Assembly: GCA_036939975.1 (NCBI GenBank)
Contig: JALLPB010000137.1
Location: forward strand, 1-27,147
DNA from: Cyclostephanos tholiformis
Lineage: Eukaryota; Bacillariophyta; Thalassiosirophyceae; Thalassiosirales; Thalassiosiraceae
Direction of reading: 5' to 3'
Length of the DNA stretch: 27,147 nucleotides
The notes below the pieces were generated by a model. The model was not told the DNA's origin. It did not search any database and worked only from the letters and a program-made list of their open reading frames with translations. How positions within the stretch are numbered: position 1 is the stretch's first letter; every line of letters starts with the position of its first letter. This document shows, one piece after another, positions 17,788-26,850 of the stretch. Both the position numbers and the translations under genes were made by a program.

Positions 17788-19112
17788 ATGAGCTCCAAGA
17801 AATCAGCCCGAGACCCAAATGCGCCAAAGCGTAATCAATCGGCATACCTGCTGTATCAGAATGCCATGCGCAACACCTTCAGGTTGCAGAATCCTGGGAT
17901 GGTGAGTCGCTCCTTTCGTTTCAACCTCCCGTGATATATTTTTATTGATCGTGCTCTAATTCTCGATTCCGTTGCGCGATTGAAAGACTTTTGGTCAGCT
18001 TGCCAAGTACACCAGTGCGATGTATGCAGAAATGCCCCCCGCCGAGAAGGAGGCATGGGGCGATCGCGCCGAAGCAGACAAGGCCAGGTATTTGCACGAA
18101 CTCAGTACATATAATCCTCCGCCAGGTATGCATACGTCCCCGCCTTTCGATGTATGATTTACGTCTACATGAACTAACAACTATCCTAATGAATTGTTCA
18201 CAAATACAAATCAGGCTATGACGTGAAGGGCGATGCCATCGCAGGTCAAACTTTTGCTGTTAGGCAGTTGAAGGGAAACAAGGCTACACGCGACCCAAAT
18301 GCCCCCAAAAAGAGTACGTATAGAGACGACTGGATTCATGATAAGTTGTCATGTGTGTGTTGCATCTCTCTAACTTGATTGGCCGTCTTGCTGCTTTCCT
18401 AGATATGTCCGCCTACCTCATGTATCAAAATACGATGAGAGAATCATTCCGCACCGAAAATCCCGGCATGACCTTCGGCCAACTTGCTAAATTCACCTCA
18501 GCGATGTACAAATCGCTCACTCCCGAGGAAAAGGCGCGATGGGAAGAGGCTGCAGTGCAAGACAGGATCAGATATGAGAATGACATGTCAAATTACGTCC
18601 CCCCTCCCGGTTTCGACCCCACTGGACAGTTAGTGGAAGCCGTCGGTGGGATCGGACGCAGATTTAACAAAAAAGAGAAGGATCCGAACGCCCCTAAGCG
18701 TGCACGCGGATCCTACGTCTTCTTCACCCTCGACGCGCGTCCCAAGATTATGGCCGAGACCCCCGACATGAAATTCACCGATTTGGGACATGTCATGGGC
18801 GAACGGTGGAGGGCATTGTCGGCAGAGGATAAGAAGAGGTACGAGGATTTGGCAAACGACGACAAGAAACGATTTCAGGAGGAAATGGCAGCGTACAATG
18901 CGACCAAGCTGAACGCTCGTCCTGCCCCGGCGGCATCTGCGTACGCGCCACACCCTCAATATCAGGAAGCGCAGCAGTATGCCGAGCAGTACTACTCCTC
19001 CCCGGCGGCGGCAGCTCAATATGATTCGTCTGCAGCAGCTTACGCTCAGTACTATTCCCAACAGGGCCTTGCTGCTCAGCAGCACGATCCATCGCATTAT
19101 CATTACACCTAA
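17788..19112 (+). CDS. Triple HMG-box chromatin protein
   Basis: Four exons, 17788-17901, 17987-18125, 18215-18313 and 18403-19112, encode 353 aa; all introns are GT-AG and 85-89 bp long. HMG boxes bend DNA in the minor groove and act in chromatin or mitochondrial nucleoids. Box 1 (~8-82) starts DPNAPKRNQSAYLLYQNAM. Box 2 (~111-185) starts DPNAPKKNMSAYLMYQNTM. Box 3 (~211-283) starts DPNAPKRARGSYVFFTLDAR and contains the classical GERWRALSAEDKKRYEDLA. Boxes 1 and 2 are close relatives (both have NPGMTFGQLAK, T-S-A-M-Y and end in a YNPPPG/YVPPPG tail) and lack the central Trp present in box 3. The C-terminal ~65 residues are rich in Ala, Gln and Tyr, with repeated QY, and are probably disordered. 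There is no obvious transit peptide, so nuclear location is more likely. Confidence 0.88.
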
Positions 19113-19635
19113 TCAAGATGGGCTGACTTCTAGGCACGACAGTTGAGTCTGCTTGTTGTTCTCGGATAATTTAGGGCATTAAGGGTTTCGGGAAAGGCGT
19201 CTTACACACACAATTTGTACAGAATATTCTTGTGGTCTCCTCGATAATAATGTGTCCTGTCTTGCATCCTTTTTCTTCGGGAATAGTCAAATATTCATAA
19301 ATAACTTTTTAGTCCATCATCACAAAACATCACTTTTGGCAATTTTATTGACCGTGCAAATAATCACGCAGGAAACAGGAACCTCCTCCGAGCCAGCAGC
19401 GACATTCCGAGTTCAGGAGGTTCAAACAATACAAAACTACAGGCATTGGTCAAAGAAATTGGTATCGTTATTTTAGCTGCTGATGCAAACAGAAACATCA
19501 TGATTCGACATTCTCCCATGAACTTTGGCTGGACAAGGTCCCGTCCCAAAAACAAAGCAATGTGCATGCTCGGCGCCGGTCCACGAGCAACAGGCATCAT
19601 CTTCCCAATCGCTAAAGGAATTGTGGGGGGGGGGG

Positions 19636-19757
19636 AGAATTGAATGAGCAACTCAGTTCCAACCCCCCTCCCCTCCCCCGTGTCCATATTGTCATAATGT
19701 GTATATTTTCTCTAATTCACACATCGTGGTGGCATTTGGCTTCAAAGTTGCTTCGTG
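19636..19757 (-). repeat. Dispersed repeat, copy B (inverted relative to 14435-14550)
   Basis: On the reverse strand this matches copy A: GCAACTTTGAAGCCAAATG is shared exactly, then diverged sequence containing GAATTAGAGAAAAT and GGAACTGAGTTG. A G12-type homopolymer lies at its left edge. Reverse-strand frames encode peptides similar to those of copy A. Confidence 0.6.
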
Positions 19758-20264
19758 GGCATGAGGTTCTCGAGAGGTGGATCCATGGCAGCACAATTAT
19801 CTATTGAGTTTACCTTTATGAATACTTTCATGGCATTCCTTTCCCCACAGATTCTGCTCCACACCTCGATGGTGGGGCCTTGGAGACTAAACCTTGCATT
19901 GTTAATTATCTAATACTAAAAGTGCAATCTCTTTTATTTCTCTTCAAGAGATTCATTGGAGCCCTTGCTTCGGCATGTGCAAATTGGCAAATGAAAGTCT
20001 GGTCCATTGTTTGTATGTCTCAGCCTATTGCACTAAAAATAATGATTGAGTCTGTGGAAGATCAGATTGTGCCTTCTTCCTTCTTCCCCCATTTTTTGAG
20101 GACAGCCTTAATTGAGGAAATGTCTCGAATTATTGAGGAATAAGGCCAAGCCTTACAGTATTGCTGGACATTTTTTGCAATTTTTGTCATATGTAGACTT
20201 GTACCAATTGGCGATTTTTCAGCGGAAGGCAAAAAATTGCAAAGCTTAATTCATTTTTGGCATT

Positions 20265-20337
20265 TTTAGTCCTGCAAAATGCTGGACCAAAATGGCACCA
20301 TTTTTTTAGTCCAGCAAAAATGCCGGACCAAAAATTC
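20265..20337. repeat. Two tandem hairpins of the TAGTCC-GGACCA type
   Basis: TTTAGTCCTGCAAAATGCTGG (in part) and TTTAGTCCAGCAAAAATGCC begin two adjacent units. In each, AGTCC(T/A)GCA pairs with TGC(T/C)GGACC across a short A-rich loop. The units are about 40 bases apart. Confidence 0.55.
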
Positions 20338-20898
20338 ACATCCTGAAAAACGTCCAGACTAAAATTGACCTACGTCAAAAAGTATTAGGTCCATGGTAGA
20401 TATCGACCATCCCCCCCCCACTGCACATTTTATCATGACACCACAATGATTGACTCCTGCCCTCTTGCCACAATTTGGCACCTCTATCATTACTGCTGGA
20501 TGGCCTGAGATCTCTCTGCTGATTTCGCCTCAGGTGACAGTTGTGTCCTAAGGCGTCCTCTCTTTTTTCACAATCTTGAGCGACAGAATGTGAAGAGCAT
20601 TTGGAAGGGGGAGGGAGGGGGGAGCGCTCTGACATGATCATGCAACAGTGCAGGGGAGTTGTGGCGATGAAGGCATTGCAGCAGGAGACTACGATGGGCC
20701 ATGCAAACCATGGGTGACATTGCATGAAACACAAGATTGTTTGTGTGGTTCATGCAAACCAATTAGTAATTCCCCTCTACATGATGATAGAGGCAAAAAA
20801 AATATTCTTCCAGCTGTGAGACCCATCTTGTTGCAAAATTTGAGGCAATATTTGGTCAATATTACAGATGGAGGGATTGCCCAAATATCGCACGACTT

Positions 20899-20979
20899 AA
20901 TATCAACCAAATATCGACCAAAACCCCCCTAGGCGGGACTGATTTTTTGGGGGGTTTCGGTCAATATTTGGTCGATATT
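20899..20979. repeat. Foldback of ~31-bp arms
   Basis: AATATCAACCAAATATCGACC...CCCCCC (20899-20929) is complementary, with a few mismatches, to GGGGGGTTTCGGTCAATATTT...GATATT (20949-20979), with a ~19-nt loop. A further copy of the CAATATTTGGTCAATATT core lies at ~20845-20865. Confidence 0.65.
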
Positions 20980-21049
20980 TTAGAAGCAATATTATACTCC
21001 CTTGGCGGGTGCCGCAGTTTGCGCGAGCAAAAAAAATATATTACTTGAC

Positions 21050-21540
21050 TCCGTATCATCCACCACCCTCAACTTCATTTGCCTCCTCCTCCCAAACCAA
21101 CGCTAGGGGGGTGCCGAAACTTCACACATTCCTCCCTCACAACCCCACCAATGGCCCTGTTCACCGGCGCTGCTCCCCCATCTCGGCGAGAGAAGAGGTG
21201 GCCACCAGCCAAGAAGAAGCCATAATAAAAAATACTCTGATCTGCTGCTGCCGTCAACTTCATCCACCTCCTCCCAAACCAATGCTAGAGGGGCGCCAAA
21301 ACTTCACACATACCTCCCTCACAACCCCACCAGCAACCCTGTTCACCGGTGCTGCTCCCCCATCTTGGGGAGAGAAGAGACGGTCACCGGCCAACAATAT
21401 ACCATAGTAAAAAATGCTCTGATCTGCTGCTGCCATCAACCTCTCCCTCCTCCTACTACCAAACCAACGTTGGGTGGGCGCCAAAACTTCACACATCTCT
21501 CCCTTACCCTACAATCAACCTCATAACCCCTCTTCACTGA
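21050..21540. repeat. Tandem repeat of 182-185 bp, about 2.6 units
   Basis: The landmark AAACCAACGCTAG starts at 21094, AAACCAATGCTAG at 21276 and AAACCAACGTTGG at 21461. Each is followed by GCCAAAACTTCACACAT-like sequence and CTCCCT. The first two also share CTGTTCACCGG(C/T)GCTGCTCC and TACTCTGATCTGCTGCTGCC. Forward ORFs across it simply repeat with the unit, so I do not call a gene. Confidence 0.8.
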
Positions 21541-22060
21541 CAAGCATTGTTTGATGAATCTTGCTTTAGCTGCGAGAGCAATGCATGAGGATTTCATTTC
21601 CGTTGAAGTGAAGGTTGCATTAACTCTGAATCTACTGGCCAGTGGCACAGTCAATAGAGGCGGCAGGGGAGGACAGCCTATTGGGACTTTGTCTCGAACT
21701 AGATGATATGCCAGGGGCTATTGCTCCGACTTTAGTATGCTCTCGCATGCTGCACGATTTTTTAGTACACCAGTAGACACCAGTGCTTTGGCGCACTGTG
21801 CAAATATTTTTTACGGTGAATTTCTTATTTGCACAAAAATGATTTGATGGACCTTACCAAACTTTGTACTGATCTACAAGCATCGAAAGCAGAATCTAAT
21901 AACCTCACTAAAATCAACCCATAATCTAGTCATTTTGTATTTTGTTTTCTGATGTGGGAGAAAATGTGCAGTAAGCTCTCAACCCTAACCGGAGCATTCC
22001 CTGAAGTTCAAAATCATTGCTGTTTTTCAGTCTCCCCATTTTTATCTTCAGAGGCTTTTA
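21541..22060. other. Intergenic, no supported feature
   Basis: No gene or RNA is seen. Isolated matches to the array motif to the right occur at ~21851 (ACCTTACCAAA) and 21901 (AACCTCACTAAAA). Confidence 0.4.
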
Positions 22061-22062
22061 TT

Positions 22063-22615
22063 AACCTCGCTAAAAAAGGAAAGAAAATCTAGTAACCTCA
22101 CCAAAATTGAATAGTAGAATGCAATAATCTCACTAAGATAAAATATATGTATCCATTAGTCTCACTAATCAGTAATCATATTACTCAATAACCTCACCCA
22201 AATCAAGTTTTGTTTCTTGGTTGTCTCACTATAAAAGAAATCTATAAAAGAAATTGCTATCTGTTTACTTCACCATAATTGAATATTATAACTCATTAAC
22301 CTCACTAAAAAAAATGATGTGTATCTATTCACCTCACTAAATAGTTATCATATTATTTATTAACCTCACCAAATAAGATTTTCTCAACCACACTAAAAGT
22401 AATCAATTGATTAATTAACCTCACCAATTAGAAATAATATAATTGTTTAACCTCACCAAACCAGACATAAAACTTCTTACCTCACCAACTTATTATTAGT
22501 ACTAAAGCGCATCACTAATGACAACTTTGTCAAATAAACCACCTCACCAAATTGTAACATGACATGATTGTGCCCACTGAAAAAGAAAATCTCAACATCA
22601 TCCGCCTCGCTAAAC
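22063..22615 (+). repeat. Degenerate array with ~32-bp period, core AACCTCAC(C/T)AAA
   Basis: Core matches start near 22063, 22094, 22126, 22158, 22190, 22222, 22266, 22298, 22330, 22362, 22386, 22417, 22449, 22479, 22509, 22540 and 22603. Most steps are 30-32 bases. The step of 44 coincides with a 12-bp duplication (CTATAAAAGAAAT twice at ~22229-22254), the step of 24 fits an 8-base loss, and the last step is two units. Between cores the sequence is AT-rich and strongly diverged, so this is an old minisatellite and not a CRISPR array. Confidence 0.75.
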
Positions 22616-22653
22616 CTAAACTAAACCTGACCCAACTTCAATGCAGGGAACCA

Positions 22654-23680
22654 TCAAGCAAACCTCCTCTTCTTGGGTCCTTTTGTCTTTGCTTGACAGT
22701 CATCAACTGTCTCTTTTGCAGAATGCCTCCTCTTCTTTGGCTTTTTCTCTTCCAAACAACCCTTCTTCCTCTTTCCTTCCTTTGGGCGGCCTGCCTTATT
22801 TGAAGCAGCATAAGGTGGGCAGCACCTCATGAACAAATCAGGTGGCTCTGTATTCTTGAGGCTCTCAATATTGAAATCACACAATGAATCAATCTCCTGT
22901 GGATATTGTTTCTGCCACATCTCCATCATCCACCACTTTGGCATTGTATTGTTCATTTTCAGTCCATTTATCCTCCCACTCTACACAACTGCCACCATGT
23001 GGTGGCTAGGCAGTCCATCGGTACTTGGTATGCCACATGAACATCCGCCAAAGTGGGATCCCATCACAGCCTCCCTCACAAAAAAACATCTCCTCTCATG
23101 CCTATTCCCATGGGATACTCTACATTTCCACCGATCATCATATTCTCCAATATCGATTTGATAGTGATGGAAATCGACCATGGGAAATATTTCATCCCGT
23201 CGCTTGATTCCATGGGGGGTCAAAGTTTCCATCCAATTCCATGCCATCTCCTTTTTTGCATGATATCTCTTGCTCTCTAAGCCCAGCAGGAGTTTCATTG
23301 ACTGCACCACATTGACAACAGTCCGGTCCCTTACTCCCTTATTGGCTGCATTCATTCATTCAACTGCAGACGAGGCAGACCACTGATACATATAAATGTT
23401 TGGACCAAGGTTAACCCTTGCTCCAGGGTACTGCTCAGTGTCTGGGTTGGAATTTAGGTACTTGAGGGCTCTATCATTCATGAATGGGGCACTCTCCTCT
23501 TTGATGTGATCAATCTCTGCTTGTGTTTTTGCAGCCATAAGCTTGTTGTACAGCCAGGATGCTGAGTAGGTTTTGTTTCCCCCTTTCACATACTTCACAA
23601 TGTTCTTCTTCCTATGGTAGGAGCAGTGGAAAGCCCCGCTTCCAACATGACTTCCTTCACTGACTTTACCAATCCCTTAG
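22654..23680 (-). pseudogene. Decayed Mutator-like (MULE) transposase, C-terminal part with SWIM finger
   Basis: One reverse frame reads from about 23675 to 22654 with two in-frame stops, TGA at 23356-23358 and TAG at 22981-22983, and coding sense continues through both. In order it has AFHCSYHRKKNIVKY (a Cys-x2-His end of the catalytic region), the conserved string MNAANKGVRDRTVVNVV, then a SWIM-type zinc finger (CSCGIPSTDGLPSHHMVAV), then GRPKEGKRKKG with a basic tail. This order (catalytic end, SWIM, 'GRPK' tail) is typical of MULE-family transposases. The DDE-containing N-terminal part is missing upstream, where the frame meets a TAA. I saw no terminal inverted repeats at either side. Confidence 0.65.
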
Positions 23681-23802
23681 CCTGTGACATGAGCCCAGAA
23701 GTTCACTGTAACTTGTGTAACCTTTGTTACACTTTAGGCATGCCTGACCCAAGGCCAGACATTAGGTGTGTACAGTACTTACCTAAAAGTACATACAAGA
23801 TG

Positions 23803-24010
23803 CTCCTTGTCAGATCAAGACTTCTTAGTCTTGTCAGATCAAGAACTCACCAAGACCTCAACAAGATTTCTCAGTCTTGTCAGAACAAGACTTCTCAGTC
23901 TTATCAGATCAAGACTTCTCAGTCTTGTCAGAGCAAGACTTCTCAGTCCTGACAGAACAAGACTTGTCAGTCCTGTCAGAGCAAGCCTTCTTAATCTTGT
24001 CTGATCAAAA
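23803..24010. repeat. 24-bp minisatellite, about 8.5 units
   Basis: The unit AGTCTTGTCAGAACAAGACT plus TCTC is repeated in strict 24-base register at 23873, 23897, 23921, 23945, 23969 and 23993. More diverged units lie at 23803 and 23827. Each unit carries the inverted pair AAGACT/AGTCTT. Because 24 is divisible by three, all forward frames show an 8-residue repeat, but no start or domain supports a real protein. Confidence 0.88.
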
Positions 24011-24579
24011 TCCACTTCATTTTTAAAGCATTAAAATAAGCTCGTAATTTTCTCTTCCTGACCTGAACCACATGCTACTTCACTTTCACTCGTAGCATTT
24101 CACTTCAGGAGAAAAGTTATCCACCAGCCTAGGTCACACACATCATTGTAGATCTTGGTTTTTTGTACCAGTTCCTTTGTATGGATAGAAAAATACAAGA
24201 AAAAAACAAGAATCAGCCTCTTTTTGCATGATTCAAGAGAAGTGTACCAATCAGTGCTTTGTCCGGACATTGCACAAAATGATGCTCTTTTTTTGGAATT
24301 AACATTTATCCAACAAATTCCCTCGTGTCACCGGACAATGCACCAAATTGGGCAATGTCCAAAAGTGTCCGGTAAACTTTTTTTGCTAGACTATCTGTTA
24401 CAAAAATGTCCAATGCTGCATAATAGTGTCCTAATAGTGGGTGGGCTGGCACCCTCACACCACTTGAAAAACACTTTAGCTTCTCCTCATACTCTCGTAA
24501 CCCAAAAAATAGAGCTCACACCCGAAAAAAGATGAATCCCACAAAAAAGAGCACATAACACTCTCCACTAGCGCTGGCA
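24011..24579. other. Intergenic, no supported gene
   Basis: A forward 126-codon ORF (24155-24535) lacks any recognisable motif. Several TGTCC(GG) and GACAATGCACCAAA-like words recur between 24260 and 24420, suggesting an old repeat. Confidence 0.4.
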
Positions 24580-25327
24580 ATGCCTGAAAATTTGACACAA
24601 CAAAAGAGCAGGTGTGGCAAAAACAACAATGCCACACTCAATAGGCTTGTCAACCAAGGTGAGGTTGACATTGGAAACTTTGATACCATCAACATCAATA
24701 TTGTCCATGCCAAGCATTTTTGACACCACAAGAAGAGGAACTTCTGCTGCAATTTCTGCAGTTTTTCAGTGGCATTAGCGCTCGAGTCAGAATATAACGT
24801 AGCAAGGAGAGGAGGTAAGTAAATGTGTTTGATTTTTTATAGTTTTCTAATGAACTCCCACCCTCCCCCCATTGTTTTCTCATGCGGCAATGACATTGAC
24901 TTTCATGCCAAAGTAAATGAAGTCAACAATGATGCACCAGAAGACGCCCATGAAGCCACCCACGAAGACATGTCTGCCACCACCGCCACAAAGCCAGACA
25001 CTAAGAAGACCACTGCTGTCGAGGCAGATGTTCCTCTACCCCCACTCCAAAGAAGATTGTGCTGTATTACCTCAATACTTGTGATACTTATGTCATGGCA
25101 TATTATGCCGATGAGGGATGAGACTATGCAGAGGTAGCCTTCTACATCAATGGCTTTGTTCTCCACTCCTCATTTCATTTCCAACTGGCCGAGGAACATG
25201 TCAGCTAACTTCCAGCATGCCATTGACCAGCAGTGCTTCAACCACAGGATCCTCAAGGGAATATAAGGGAGCAAGTACTCCCAATCACACAGCCGCATTC
25301 TTGCCTATGACAAGGCACTACAGGCCT
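24580..25327 (+). pseudogene. Decayed coding remnant, upstream part
   Basis: From the ATG at 24580 a forward frame reads NRLVNQGEVDIGNFDTINI and HAKHF, meets TGA near 24720, continues, and runs into a donor-like GAG-GTAAGT near 24812. Further sense resumes as DAPEDAHEATHEDMSATTA (24935 on), then KKIVLYYLNTCDTYVMAYY (with a frame change at ~25050) and YAEVAFYINGFVLHSSFHF, then in another frame ANFQHAIDQQCFNHRILKG and DKALQAFRNP up to 25327. There are several stops and at least two frameshifts. The mixture of acidic, Lys/Thr-rich and aromatic-rich segments resembles an abundant uncharacterised protein family in diatom genomes (memory, weak). Function unknown. Confidence 0.4.
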
Positions 25328-26119
25328 TCAGAAACCCTGTTTTTGTCAATCATAAACATTACTATTATATTGCAGTATTTAAGTACTATTAGGTGACCAT
25401 TGAAGTTATCCTGTAACATTCATATTTTAATCGCAACAATAACTCTCAAAAATACTGGTCTGTAACATTTCATTGCCGCAATGTAAACATAACTCTTCTT
25501 ATCTCTTAACCATTTTAGTAGTCATCTTATGTTCATACTACATCCTACGTATGTAGAGAAAATTTTTGAAGAAAAAAAACCAACAGCAAGTCACAATGTC
25601 ACAAAAATATGAACAGCAACTCCCTCCCAGCACAACAAACCACACAACACACAACCTAACCTAAAAAATTAACTGCACCATGATCCCCTCCGCTTGCCAC
25701 CCTCCAGCAGTTCCAGTTTTGAAGGTAAGTCCAATCTCCATACAATGTGTGATCGATCTCAATCTGCACTACACGACAATGCAATATTTTTATTTGTAAC
25801 TACCTTCATCTTTTTTTTATTTGCTATAATTCTATAGGAACCGGCTCAGCATGCATGCTGACTAAATGTGAGTTTCAATAGTGAATATTTGCCCTTTTTT
25901 CTTGTTTGCTTCATTGAATCGATGCACATGCCGATATTTTTTTGCCAACGCTGCCCAAGTACTCATCATGTTTTGGCATGATATTGGACGAGGGGGGGGG
26001 TGGCGCCATGATCACACTGTTAACATGGCATAGAGAGGTAGGTTGCGCTTGTATATTTTTTACCTAGCAAAATAAAAAATAGTTCAGTAAAAAATTAGTG
26101 TTAAATAATTTGTAGTCGT

Positions 26120-26220
26120 ACCATCCAATAAGCCGGAAACGGTTTTGGATGGTGCAAAGGATGCTTCTTTGTCACAAAAATTGTGAGAAAAGAAACATCC
26201 TTTGCACTGTTCGAATCCAA
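26120..26220. repeat. Foldback within the TIR element
   Basis: TTGGATGGTGCAAAGGATG... (from 26145) is complementary to ...CATCCTTTGCACTG...AATCCAA (to 26220) around the CACAA-AAA-TTGTG turn at ~26173-26185. In addition ACCATCCAA at 26120-26128 pairs perfectly with 26145-26153. Confidence 0.7.
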
Positions 26221-26268
26221 TTTTATTAATGGTCTTATTTGTTCTACATAGGAATTCAGTTCTGGATG

Positions 26269-26309
26269 GGTGACAAAATGGTTACTGTATGGGGTGACGA
26301 AATGGTTAC
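26269..26309. repeat. Direct repeat of 17 bp, 24-bp step
   Basis: GGTGACAAAATGGTTAC at 26269-26285 recurs as GGTGACGAAATGGTTAC at 26293-26309. Confidence 0.8.
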
Positions 26310-26406
26310 ATTCTTCAAAAATGTTTACACTGTTGGAATGGCTTTGCAACAAACATTGTTGAAATCCAATAGTTACCATTGACATTGACGGAAATAGGGT
26401 TTCTGA

Positions 26407-26850
26407 TGGCAATGCACAAGGACAAGGTGACCCCCGACGGCTTGGGAAACTACTGGGGGGCCCCTCAAGTGATCCGGTTCACCAAGAGGGTCACAGAGAC
26501 ACCAAAGTACAACATGATCCCCTACCCAAGTGGGCATGAGAATGGTGGAGCCCACCAATACAACACCCTCGCTACGTTCAGGGTCGAATTGGTGAGGCAG
26601 CGCATTGCGATTTCGGCTCCGATACACTACAGCATCATTGACCTCCTTGGGGTCCAATCAAGCCAAGATAGTAACCCTTCCCCCCTCCCTCTTCACCCAA
26701 GAAGCATTGCAAGATGATTGCACATGTCGTTCCAAACTCAAAGTGCCGCAGCAAGTCCGATTTCTACAAAGAGCATGACGATGTGAAGCAGGAGCATGGC
26801 AACAACAATGGAGGGGGTAAGCATGGACGATGTAATGAGTAGTGTGGGCT
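26407..26850 (+). pseudogene. Decayed coding remnant, downstream part
   Basis: Immediately right of the TIR element a forward frame reads HKDKVTPDGLGNYWGAPQV, then QYNTLATFRVELVRQRIAI and SIIDLLG, before degenerating. In another frame MIAHVVPNSKCRSKSDFYKE follows (~26714 on) and ends near 26840. It probably continues the remnant that ends at 25327. No named domain is recognised. Confidence 0.38.

Larger units (their letters stand above)
19113..21040. other. AT-rich, transposon-relic intergenic region
   Basis: No intact gene is supported. It includes the HMG 3' UTR, a dispersed repeat copy (19636-19757), a pair of small hairpins (20265-20337) and a foldback (20899-20979). The 87-codon ORF at 19880-20143 has no recognisable domain. 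Confidence 0.5.
25328..26406. mobile_element. Non-autonomous DNA element with terminal inverted repeats (~1079 bp)
   Basis: The 23 bases at 25328-25350 match the reverse complement of 26384-26406 at 20 positions, including an identical outer TCAGAAACCCT and inner GTCAAT. Sequence to the left reads as a coding remnant up to FRNP, and sequence to the right resumes with coding character, so the element appears to be inserted in that remnant. No transposase frame is present inside. It contains a long foldback near its right end. I could not define a clear target-site duplication, so the exact ends may be off by a few bases. Confidence 0.55.

Noticed and set aside
17475..17798. 107-codon reverse ORF upstream of the HMG gene
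   Set aside because: It overlaps the HMG promoter and start codon and has no recognisable domain.
21009..21407. 132-codon Pro/Ser-rich ORF
   Set aside because: It lies within the 182-185 bp tandem repeat and its sequence only repeats with the unit.
22063..22615. CRISPR-like array
   Set aside because: The repeated core is short and variable and the spacing is explained by a decayed 32-bp tandem repeat. The host is eukaryotic and there are no cas genes.
23614..23952. 112-codon forward ORF with Cys-rich start
   Set aside because: Its first part is antisense to the MULE remnant and its end is the 24-bp minisatellite.
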